Below, one piece after another: positions 1 to 4,843 of a DNA stretch of 7,442 nucleotides. Made by a program: the position numbers and the translations under genes. The notes below the pieces were generated by a model, which was not told where the DNA came from, ran no database searches, and saw nothing but the letters and a program-made list of their open reading frames with translations. Within the stretch, counting starts at the first letter, position 1. Each line of letters begins with the position of its first letter. Source of the stretch: Planctomycetes bacterium RIFCSPHIGHO2_12_FULL_52_36 (lineage in GTDB: Bacteria; Planctomycetota; Brocadiia; Brocadiales; Bathyanammoxibiaceae); contig MHYW01000131.1 of the NCBI GenBank assembly GCA_001828545.1, positions 1-7,442 of the forward strand, read 5' to 3'.

Positions 1-675
1 CCCCCTGGAGTTTATTAGAAGCAGGCTCCTTTCGGTGACCATGATATAGATTATAAGTACTGGTACGGCCGCGGGGGCGATAATGAGGAGCATAGAGAGA
101 CCGACGAAGAATACGGGAAAGAAGGCTATGAGTATGGGGAATATTAATAGGAAGACGCAGATGGCCAGACCTATCCCGAAGACCAGTATGAAAGGCAGGA
201 GGAAGATGGAGAAGAGGGCCAGACAAAACTTCTTGAAACTGCCCTCTATCTTTTTGTCAGAGATATACAGACCACCAGGATACCCCTCTTCCTCCGGGAG
301 GAAGCCCTCCAGTTCCTCCTCTTCTACCAGGACCTCCTTGGGAGGTCTCTTTCTTTCTATTCTAGGAAACCCTTCCTCTGTGGCGGGTCTCCCCCTTTCT
401 AGTTCAGGCCCTTGTGCGGTGGGACTATAGGGTCTTGCCCCCTTTGGTAACTCCCCCTCCAGTGGGAGGCCGGCCTCCAGGTCTTCTAGCCCTTCCGTAC
501 CCCTCCCATACCAGGTCCAGGGTCGCCACCAGGAGGATGCACCGCCTTCTTCCTCTGGGAGTTCGGGTGACAGGGTCTCTTCCGACGGAGGAGGGCCTGC
601 CTGTTCTTCTGTAAGCCCTTCTTCGGTCTCCTCTTTATTCCCGCTGACCCACGTCCATGGAGCCCACCATGCCAT
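1..675 (-). CDS. Partial membrane protein with acidic Pro-rich N-terminus and two Trp-rich boxes (C-terminus beyond left edge)
   Basis: I do not recognise this family. The frame is open for 225 codons from an ATG at 675 down to base 1, so the protein is cut by the window edge. An in-frame TGA at 708-706 lies upstream, and an AAAAGGGG motif sits 8 nt before the ATG, which supports this start. Residues 3-9 read WWAPWTW and residues 49-55 read WWRPWTW, a near-exact repeat about 46 residues apart. Residues 12-135 are rich in Glu, Pro and Gly and probably disordered. A basic stretch (KKF, about 148-150) precedes a long hydrophobic region at about 151-212, enough for two or three membrane passes; it ends in MVTERSLLL at 212-220. 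There is no cleavable signal at the N-terminus, so I infer a cytoplasmic, Trp-boxed N-terminal half tethered by C-terminal membrane helices. It follows ispF on the same strand across a 296-base repeat-rich gap. Coding is convincing because codon use matches the neighbours; function is unknown. Confidence 0.72.
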   Translation of the reverse strand, partial: MAWWAPWTWVSGNKEETEEGLTEEQAGPPPSEETLSPELPEEEGGASSWWRPWTWYGRGTEGLEDLEAGLPLEGELPKGARPYSPTAQGPELERGRPATEEGFPRIERKRPPKEVLVEEEELEGFLPEEEGYPGGLYISDKKIEGSFKKFCLALFSIFLLPFILVFGIGLAICVFLLIFPILIAFFPVFFVGLSMLLIIAPAAVPVLIIYIMVTERSLLLINSRG

Positions 676-683
676 GCCTTTTT

Positions 684-691
684 CCCCTTTT
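684..691 (-). promoter_or_regulatory. Ribosome-binding site of the partial membrane protein
   Basis: Read on the minus strand this is AAAAGGGG, 8 nt before the ATG at 675. The same AAAAGGGG string precedes the start at the right edge of the window, which suggests a motif this genome uses. A second ATG five bases downstream is in another frame and closes after 12 codons. Confidence 0.5.
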
Positions 692-831
692 AAAAGCCCT
701 TGGGTTCAGGGTAGGAGTCATAGAGTAAGACTGCACCCTACTCCCCCCTCTCCCCATGCCAAGATAATACCCCGCCACCCTTGGACTGTCAAGCTAATCC
801 GTCTCAGGCAGTAATGTAGGGGCAGGTCTTG

Positions 832-846
832 TCCGCCTGAGGCGGA
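832..846. repeat. Dispersed palindrome TCCGCCTGAGGCGGA, copy 1
   Basis: The 15-mer has 7-base arms TCCGCCT and AGGCGGA around a single G. An identical copy lies at 891-905. Each is associated with a GGGCAGGTCT string, before copy 1 and after copy 2, so the pair looks like part of a larger composite repeat. Palindromes of this type are widely dispersed between genes in environmental genomes; that is background knowledge and not tested here. Confidence 0.7.
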
Positions 847-890
847 GCACGTTACGAAGGAAGGTCGGGTAGGCCCTGTACCGTCCCTTC

Positions 891-905
891 TCCGCCTGAG
901 GCGGA
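891..905. repeat. Dispersed palindrome TCCGCCTGAGGCGGA, copy 2
   Basis: This is an exact second copy of the 15-base palindrome at 832-846, 59 bases further on. It lies six bases before the second GGGCAGGTCT string. Confidence 0.7.
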
Positions 906-926
906 CTTTAGGGCAGGTCTGGTGCA

Positions 927-951
927 GGGCAGGGGTAACCCCTGCCCCTAC
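927..951 (-). repeat. GTAGGGGCA-type hairpin repeat, copy A
   Basis: On the minus strand this starts GTAGGGGCAGGGG and closes as CCCTGCCC. The perfect arms are GGGCAGGGGT (927-936) and ACCCCTGCCC (938-947) around one base. It shares the constant GTAGGGGCA head with the hairpins at 6525-6548, 6608-6632 and 6637-6658, while the inner part of the stem differs but stays complementary. It lies 20 bases past the ispF stop and could act as a weak 3' hairpin, but no T-run follows. Confidence 0.7.
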
Positions 952-971
952 TATGAACAATACAATCTGTC

Positions 972-1448
972 TCAGTCGGACAGAAGGGTCACGGCGGCCT
1001 GGGTGGCTATGGCCTCCCCCCTACCGATGGCGTCCAGTCCCTCCATGGTAGTGGCCTTTATATTTACCCTCTCGTGTGAGATACCCAGTAGCTGAGCCAC
1101 CTTCTGTCTCATCTCTCCTTTTTTGGGTCCCAGTCTGGGCCTCTGGGCCAGGACCATTACGTCTACATTATTTACCTGGAGCCCCTTTTCTCTTATCAAC
1201 TCCATGACCTTTCCTGTGAGCAGTGCGCTGGAGATACCTTTCCATCTGGGGTCATCGTCGGGGAAGTGTTCTCCTATGTCTCCAAGGGCGGCGGCCCCGA
1301 GGAGGGCGTCGCATATGGCGTGCAGTACCACATCGGCGTCGGAATGGCCAAGGAGCCCTACGGGGGAGTCAAACTCTATCCCTCCCAGGAATAATTTGCG
1401 TCCCTCTACCAGTCTATGGATGTCGTAACCTATTCCCAGGAGTAGCAT
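972..1448 (-). CDS. ispF: 2-C-methyl-D-erythritol 2,4-cyclodiphosphate synthase
   Basis: IspF converts 4-diphosphocytidyl-methylerythritol 2-phosphate to the 2,4-cyclodiphosphate, releasing CMP, in the cytoplasmic MEP pathway to isoprenoid precursors. It works as a homotrimer with one divalent metal per active site. The 158 residues are full length for the family. GIGYDIHRL at 5-13 gives metal ligands D9 and H11; HSDAD at 35-39 and H43 complete the site; DIGEHFPDDDP at 57-67 and KATTMEGL...GRGEAIA at 131-148 are family signatures. The stretch EGLDAIG replaces the more usual EGLGFxG, a mild variant. The ATG at 1448 gives the standard N-terminus, but the bases before it are the heptanucleotide repeat (1453-1494) and contain no Shine-Dalgarno motif. 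The usual partners ispD or cysS are not adjacent. It lies 99 bases after the GTPase on the same strand and is probably transcribed with it. Identity is very secure. Confidence 0.97.
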   Translation of the reverse strand: MLLLGIGYDIHRLVEGRKLFLGGIEFDSPVGLLGHSDADVVLHAICDALLGAAALGDIGEHFPDDDPRWKGISSALLTGKVMELIREKGLQVNNVDVMVLAQRPRLGPKKGEMRQKVAQLLGISHERVNIKATTMEGLDAIGRGEAIATQAAVTLLSD

Positions 1449-1452
1449 GGTA

Positions 1453-1542
1453 AGTAGCTAGTAGCTAGTAGCAAGTAGCTAGTAGAAAGTAGGTGGCTGA
1501 AAGTCTTTTCCCCCTGGCTACTGTCTACTGACTACTGTCTAC
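1453..1542. repeat. Heptanucleotide-repeat element with inverted arms between the GTPase and ispF
   Basis: Six consecutive 7-base units of the form AGTAGNN (AGTAGCT three times, plus AGTAGCA, AGTAGAA and AGTAGGT) fill 1453-1494. After a 23-base spacer the opposite orientation appears as CTACTGT, CTACTGA, CTACTGT, CTAC at 1518-1542. The two blocks are roughly complementary, so the element can fold back on itself. It begins 5 bases before the ispF start codon and ends 6 bases after the GTPase stop, filling almost the whole gap. The same heptamer family recurs at 4849-4937 and 5014-5047, inside the dacB 5' region. Confidence 0.8.
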
Positions 1543-1547
1543 TTTTT

Positions 1548-3263
1548 CTAAGGGAGTGTACTCTTCCCGATAAGGGCCCTTACCTTATCGGCCAGCTCGT
1601 TCAGTTCTGCCAGGTGTTTCATAGCCACCTCCCGTTCTGACCAACGGGTGTCCCTGAAGGAGCCGACGTTATTCTCAATGTCCTCTATGACCCTGTCTAT
1701 GAATTTATCTAACTCAGTGGACATGAAGCTGGTGAAGCGCTCACAGTGGACGTCAACCCGCTTGAACAATTCGTTGCGGAAGGCCTTGCGCTTTTGAGGG
1801 ACCATTATGAACCCGACCCCGATAAGGATGGCGGCCACCGGGGCAAGGAACCAGAGGAAGAAACCAAACCCTCCCAGGGCGGCCAGGGCTACTCCTTCCA
1901 GGGCCAGAAAACTGGCCAGACCACTCTGGGCTACTACCCTTAGTCTGTCTGCCTCCTTGTTTATGTCAAACTCCCTGTACTCCTTGGAGTGCTCGCGGAG
2001 GAGGTACTGCAGTTCATTCTTTTTGTCCTCAAAGGAAAGACCACCGGTTCGTTCCTCTCCAGGCTTTTTCTGCCCCTTTTCCGCGCTCTTGTAGTCCAGG
2101 GCCATTTCCCAGAGGGAACGATTGTTCCTGGTCACGTAATCTACCGCATCATCTATTACCCGGTCCAGGTCTTCCAGGGGATTGGATAGACCAGTTAAAT
2201 CTTTACGGAAGCGGTCTGCAATCTTTTCTCGGGAGAACAAAGAGGCCATGAGTGCCCTTGTGGTCAGGTGAAAACTCAGGAAGGTGTCCAGTCTCTCCTT
2301 TAACCTGGTAAAGGCCGACTGTATCTCGCCCTTGTATTTCTGGCAGTAGTCCTGCATGTCTTCCTTTTTGCTCTTGAGCCGGGCCTCAAGTCTCTCTATC
2401 CCTGCTATCTCGGTGTTGTAGCGGGCGATGTTACCCTGCAAATCCTGTCGTAGCTCACCAAAGACGTTGAAAAGGAACTTCAAAGGGCTGAGGTACTTTA
2501 ACTCCATCTTTACGTCCAGGTCCAGTTTCTCGTTGATGAAATCCTCTACCTCCCCTACATTGCTTTTCTTGAGGAGTTCCGGGGACTTCGTCTCTTTGGC
2601 CCTGAAGGCCTCAACGCTGGACATGCTAAGGATCTTGGGTTCAAAGCCCATCAGTTTATAGCAATTCTTTTCAATGAAGGATATTATCTCTCTCTGCTCC
2701 TCCTCCGTCTTCAGGTCTATCTTGCTGAGGATAAATAGTACCTTGCGGCCCCACTTGCCTTTGAGGAGATTGAGGAACTTACATTCGCTCTCTGTAAGGG
2801 GTTTGTCAGAGGAGGTGATGAATATGACTAACTCAGCCCTGTGGATAAAACCCTCAATAATCTTTTCGTGTTCTACAAAGACCGAGTTGGTGCCAGGAGT
2901 ATCAATAAGGGTTATATCTTTGAGGGTTTCAAGAGGATATGTAACCCGACAAAGGTTTTCCTGGATTTCTTCTACGTTGTAGCTATCACCGTGGGTGAGG
3001 ATGGTAATCTTGCGGGTAGTGGGGGTTGGTCCCTCACGGAGTATTTTCTCGCCCAGCAGGGCATTGATAAAACTAGACTTGCCTGAGTTATACTCTCCCG
3101 CCACAAGCAGATAGAAAGGTTCTTCCATTTGGATGACCATATCATGGACCTTTTGTTCAATGTCTGTCTGGCCCGTGCGGCTGAAGAACTTTTCCACGTC
3201 TCTAAGTAGTTCGGCCACATCGTGAAGGGTTCTTCTTATGTCTTTGTTCTTGGTCAGGCTCAC
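1548..3263 (-). CDS. Dynamin-like GTPase with C-terminal membrane hairpin
   Basis: This 571-residue protein belongs to the bacterial dynamin-like large GTPases, which bind and reshape membranes. The P-loop GEYNSGKS is at 56-63, a PTTRK switch I threonine region at 81-85, the G3 motif DTPG at 121-124, and the G4 motif SKID at 180-183. SKID is a permitted variant of N/TKxD. A long helical stalk, rich in Lys, Glu and Leu, follows at about 255-445. Residues about 449-488 are strongly hydrophobic and Gly/Ala-rich (LASFLALEG...AAILIGVGF), fitting a membrane paddle or two re-entrant helices, and a further helical segment ends the protein. The start is GTG at 3263, chosen for GGAGA 6 nt upstream and a near-consensus promoter ahead of it. 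It is divergent from smpB and leads the minus-strand group with ispF. Some bacterial relatives occur as tandem pairs; here only one is present. Its cellular role is inferred from the family only. Confidence 0.85.
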   Translation of the reverse strand: MSLTKNKDIRRTLHDVAELLRDVEKFFSRTGQTDIEQKVHDMVIQMEEPFYLLVAGEYNSGKSSFINALLGEKILREGPTPTTRKITILTHGDSYNVEEIQENLCRVTYPLETLKDITLIDTPGTNSVFVEHEKIIEGFIHRAELVIFITSSDKPLTESECKFLNLLKGKWGRKVLFILSKIDLKTEEEQREIISFIEKNCYKLMGFEPKILSMSSVEAFRAKETKSPELLKKSNVGEVEDFINEKLDLDVKMELKYLSPLKFLFNVFGELRQDLQGNIARYNTEIAGIERLEARLKSKKEDMQDYCQKYKGEIQSAFTRLKERLDTFLSFHLTTRALMASLFSREKIADRFRKDLTGLSNPLEDLDRVIDDAVDYVTRNNRSLWEMALDYKSAEKGQKKPGEERTGGLSFEDKKNELQYLLREHSKEYREFDINKEADRLRVVAQSGLASFLALEGVALAALGGFGFFLWFLAPVAAILIGVGFIMVPQKRKAFRNELFKRVDVHCERFTSFMSTELDKFIDRVIEDIENNVGSFRDTRWSEREVAMKHLAELNELADKVRALIGKSTLP

Positions 3264-3269
3264 TATAAG

Positions 3270-3274
3270 TCTCC
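3270..3274 (-). promoter_or_regulatory. Ribosome-binding site deciding the GTG start of the dynamin-like GTPase
   Basis: Minus-strand GGAGA lies 6 nt before the GTG at 3263. This good spacing, together with the AT-rich noncoding leader upstream, argues for GTG and not a downstream ATG as the start. Confidence 0.6.
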
Positions 3275-3308
3275 GTGTTTACGAAAGATACAAGAAACAA
3301 TTGACGTA

Positions 3309-3336
3309 ATTATAAATTTTAATCCTCCCCAGTCAA
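3309..3336 (-). promoter_or_regulatory. Sigma70-type promoter for the dynamin-like GTPase (proximal)
   Basis: On the minus strand TTGACT (3336-3331) and a perfect TATAAT (3314-3309) are separated by 16 bases. Transcription would begin near 3302, giving a leader of about 40 nt before the GTG at 3263. This is the closest match to the consensus in the window. Confidence 0.7.
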
Positions 3337-3404
3337 GAAGATTTTTCAACTTTTATGAGATTTTTTAATAATCTCCTGTGGCACACCATCCAGCGTATTA
3401 GAGA

Positions 3405-3434
3405 TTTATAACGTCTCAGGCATAGTATAGTCAA
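3405..3434 (-). promoter_or_regulatory. Second, distal promoter candidate for the dynamin-like GTPase
   Basis: Minus-strand TTGACT (3434-3429) is followed after 18 bases by TATAAA (3410-3405); TTATAA with a 17-base spacer is an alternative reading. Its -35 box overlaps the imperfect palindrome at 3428-3454. It is weaker than the proximal promoter, and its use is uncertain. Confidence 0.4.
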
Positions 3435-3454
3435 CAAAAAATTATTGTGGACTA
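3428..3454. promoter_or_regulatory. Imperfect palindrome, possible operator, in the divergent promoter region
   Basis: Outer arms TAGTC (3428-3432) and GACTA (3450-3454) and inner arms ACAA and TTGT form a 27-base dyad with one mismatched position and an AT-rich centre. It overlaps the -35 box of the distal leftward promoter and lies just upstream of the rightward promoters, a position suited to a repressor or activator. A small AT-rich region can produce such dyads by chance, so this is only a candidate. Confidence 0.25.
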
Positions 3455-3467
3455 AGGGAAAAAAAGC

Positions 3468-3496
3468 TTGAAATCTTGGGATAAAGTTATTATGCT
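3468..3496 (+). promoter_or_regulatory. Upstream promoter candidate for smpB-ssrA
   Basis: TTGAAA (3468-3473) and TATGCT (3491-3496) are spaced by 17 bases, a good sigma70-type match. Transcription would start near 3503, leaving a leader of about 50 nt before smpB that includes the AAGGG motif and the ATG-CTC-TAA minicistron. Confidence 0.55.
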
Positions 3497-3502
3497 TAAC
3501 GG

Positions 3503-3531
3503 TTGCTTTGTAGGTAAAAATTTGTTATCCT
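3503..3531 (+). promoter_or_regulatory. Downstream promoter candidate for smpB-ssrA
   Basis: TTGCTT (3503-3508) and TATCCT (3526-3531) have a 17-base spacer. A start near 3538 would leave fewer than 20 nt of leader before the smpB ATG. The tandem arrangement with the 3468-3496 promoter could give two transcripts that differ only in the leader. Confidence 0.5.
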
Positions 3532-3547
3532 ATCTCTTAAGGGCCGT

Positions 3548-3556
3548 ATGCTCTAA
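3548..3556 (+). other. Two-codon minicistron ATG-CTC-TAA overlapping the smpB start
   Basis: AAGGG (3539-3543) stands 4 nt before ATG 3548, which is followed by one Leu codon and TAA. The last A of that TAA is the first base of the smpB ATG (TAATG). The same AAGGG is 12 nt from the smpB ATG, too far for ideal use, so it fits the minicistron better than smpB. Whether it is translated is unknown. Confidence 0.35.
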
Positions 3557-3996
3557 TGGATGTAGTGGCCACTAACAGGCAGGCCCATTTTAAGTACCAC
3601 CTCCTGGATAGGTATGAGGCGGGATTAGTCCTTAAGGGCAGTGAGGTAAAATCTTTAAGGGGCCATAACGTAAGCCTTAGCGAGAGCTTTGCCCAGGTAA
3701 GAGACGGGGAGATATACCTGTATGGTATGCACATAGGCCCTTACGAGCAGGCAGGGATGGAAGCCCATGAGCCTAAGCGGCCCAGGAAGCTCTTGCTGAA
3801 TAAGGAAGAGATTAAAAAGATTCTAGGTAAGATACAACAACGTGGTTTTACGTTAGTGCCCGTTTCACTGTACTTTAAGAACGGCTACGCCAAGGTAGAG
3901 ATTGCCTTAGCTAAAGGCAAGGACCTTGCCGACAAGCGGGAGACCCTACGCCGAAGGGTAGTTGAGCGTGAGGTACAAAGGGCCCTAAAGAGGTAA
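3556..3996 (+). CDS. smpB: SsrA-binding protein SmpB
   Basis: SmpB binds the tRNA-like domain of tmRNA, brings it with EF-Tu to ribosomes stalled on broken mRNA, and places its C-terminal tail in the empty mRNA channel. The 146 residues match the usual size. NRQAHFKYHLLDRYEAGL at 7-24, GSEVKSLRGHNVSLSESFA at 28-46, the RPRKLLLNKEEI stretch at about 74-85, and SLYFKNGYAKVEIALAKGKDLADKRE at about 103-128 are the family's oligonucleotide-binding barrel signatures. The DKR motif is intact, and a basic tail (LRRRVVEREVQRALKR) ends the protein. The ATG at 3556 gives the usual N-terminus. It is divergent from the GTPase, has two promoter candidates upstream, and its stop is 3 nt before the tmRNA, so the tmRNA must be cut from the same transcript or start inside smpB. 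Confidence 0.97.
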   Translation: MDVVATNRQAHFKYHLLDRYEAGLVLKGSEVKSLRGHNVSLSESFAQVRDGEIYLYGMHIGPYEQAGMEAHEPKRPRKLLLNKEEIKKILGKIQQRGFTLVPVSLYFKNGYAKVEIALAKGKDLADKRETLRRRVVEREVQRALKR

Positions 3997-3999
3997 AAG

Positions 4000-4355
4000 G
4001 GGGGCGAAGGGATTCGACCGTGCAGGTAGGTAAATGAGTGGCATGCTGAGGTTGTCAGGAGGCCTCGTAAAACACCTGGCGCAATGATAAATGCCGAATA
4101 CAATCTGGCAATGGCTGCCTAATTAGCAGCCCGTCTCTCCGGCCCTGCCTGCGGGGTTGGAAGGACGACAGCTAGCAGGCTGGCCCGACCCTTTTAGCTT
4201 GAGGAGGGACGGGCGAGAATAATGTCAGGCTAGTTGCTTCGGGACCCTGTCTATTGGGGCCTGAAAGCGACGAAGGTTAAAAAGATAGACTAAGCATGTA
4301 GAAGCCTTTACCAAGATGCATTGGGACGCGGGTTCAATTCCCGCCGCCTCCACCA
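4000..4355 (+). ncRNA. ssrA: Transfer-messenger RNA (one-piece tmRNA)
   Basis: tmRNA rescues stalled ribosomes by acting first as alanyl-tRNA and then as mRNA for a degradation tag. The 5' end GGGGGCG (4000-4006) pairs with CGCCTCC (4345-4351), with G3 opposite U, the alanine identity pair. The 3' end ACCA (4352-4355) is encoded. GGGATTCGACCG follows the 5' stem; the T arm is GCGGG-TTCAATT-CCCGC at about 4328-4344; ACTAAGCATGTAGAAGCC at about 4291-4308 and GTCAGGCTAGTTG are further conserved blocks. Pseudoknot 1 can be read as GAGG (4048-4051) with CCTC (4063-4066) and GTCAGG (4054-4059) with CCTGGC (4075-4080). The hairpin GGCTGC/GCAGCC (4113-4118/4126-4131) carries the tag stop in its loop. 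The 356-nt length is typical for a one-piece molecule. No T-run terminator follows. Confidence 0.97.
4093..4122 (+). other. tmRNA tag reading frame, peptide AEYNLAMAA
   Basis: GCC at 4093 lies exactly 12 nt after the last pseudoknot 1 base (4080), the spacing established for the resume codon, and GATAAAT just before it resembles the determinant upstream of the Escherichia coli resume codon. The frame then reads A-E-Y-N-L-A-M-A-A and stops at TAA 4120-4122, inside the loop of the next hairpin. The final LAMAA differs from the commoner ALAA but keeps the Ala-Ala end recognised by ClpXP. A longer in-frame reading from GCA 4081 (AMIN before AEY) is less likely because of the spacing. Confidence 0.8.
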
Positions 4356-4363
4356 TCTCTTTG

Positions 4364-4377
4364 GCACCCGGAGGTGC
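4364..4377 (+). other. Small hairpin after the tmRNA 3' end
   Basis: GCACC and GGTGC pair around CGGA, 9 bases past the tmRNA CCA. No T-run follows, so it is not a convincing terminator; it could protect or help process the tmRNA 3' end. The GGAGG within it is 19 nt before the next ATG, too far for a normal ribosome-binding site. Confidence 0.3.
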
Positions 4378-4393
4378 TACTGCCCTCCCGTAA

Positions 4394-4843
4394 ATGACCA
4401 GGGCTCGGATTCTAATATTAGAAGAAGATAGGCAGTTAGTGGATGAACTGCGGGACGACCTGGATTTAGTAGGTTTTGAAACCGAGGTGGCCCTAAGCAG
4501 TCAGGTTGCCTTTACTATATTAGAGGAAAGGAAGATGGACCTGGCCATCGTGGGGGCCAGCACCCAGGCTATTGACACCCTCAGAAAGCTTCACCAACAG
4601 TTCTCTAAATTGCCCATCATATTCCTGACGGAACAAAAATCCAAGCGATACCAATCCAGCCTCCTGAAGGAAGGGGCCTCTGCCGTCCTGGGAATGCCTC
4701 TGGATAAAGACCAGGTTATAGCAAGAGTTGAACAGATAGTAGAGAAACCAGTAGAGAAACCCCCAAAGAAACGGCCCAAAAAGCCCTCAAAAGGAGTCTC
4801 TAAAAAGAAGAAAAAGAGGAAGAGTACCTACAGTGCCTCTTAA
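4394..4843 (+). CDS. Degenerate receiver-like (pseudo-response-regulator) protein with Lys-rich tail
   Basis: Residues 1-116 follow the alternating strand-helix plan of a CheY-type receiver: RILILEED at 5-12, DLAIVG at 49-54, PIIFLTE at 74-80, GASAVLGMPLDKDQVI at 94-109. The residues needed for phosphorylation are altered. The acidic pair is EE (10-11), the phospho-accepting Asp position is G54, and the conserved Lys before the Pro is M101; only T79 remains. It therefore probably does not take part in phosphotransfer and may be a protein-binding module. Residues 117-149 form a tail of Lys, Arg and Pro with VEKP repeated twice and KKKKKRK at 138-144, which may bind nucleic acid or other polyanions. 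The ATG at 4394 directly follows an in-frame TAA and has no good Shine-Dalgarno motif. It begins 39 bases after ssrA and overlaps the GTG of dacB by 11 bases, so these genes are probably linked. No partner kinase is present. Confidence 0.75.
   Translation: MTRARILILEEDRQLVDELRDDLDLVGFETEVALSSQVAFTILEERKMDLAIVGASTQAIDTLRKLHQQFSKLPIIFLTEQKSKRYQSSLLKEGASAVLGMPLDKDQVIARVEQIVEKPVEKPPKKRPKKPSKGVSKKKKKRKSTYSAS

Larger units (their letters stand above)
676..971. other. Gene-free interval between ispF and the membrane protein, filled by dispersed repeats
   Basis: This 296-base stretch holds no gene I can support. An 80-codon minus-strand frame crosses it, but its sequence is made of the repeats themselves. 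Bases 815-951 contain two copies of one small palindrome, a 10-bp-arm hairpin, and two copies of GGGCAGGTCT (820-829 and 911-920). The first 100 bases or so (720-815) show nothing recognisable. No terminator with a T-tract was seen for ispF. Confidence 0.6.

Noticed and set aside
83..614. Two plus-strand frames (83-430 and 414-614)
   Set aside because: They lie opposite the open minus-strand frame 1-675, have Ser/Pro/Arg-rich nonsense-like composition and no ribosome-binding site. The minus-strand frame explains the region better.
718..960. 80-codon minus-strand frame between ispF and the membrane protein
   Set aside because: It is built from the palindromic repeats (832-846, 891-905, 927-951), has no recognisable domain and no clear start signal.
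1453..1494. CRISPR-like regular spacing in the heptamer run
   Set aside because: Units are 7 bases and contiguous with no spacers; this is a simple tandem repeat inside a foldback element.
4081..4092. Longer tmRNA tag beginning GCA at 4081 (AMINAEYNLAMAA)
   Set aside because: It would start immediately after pseudoknot 1. The established 12-nt spacing and the GATAAAT preceding GCC favour 4093.
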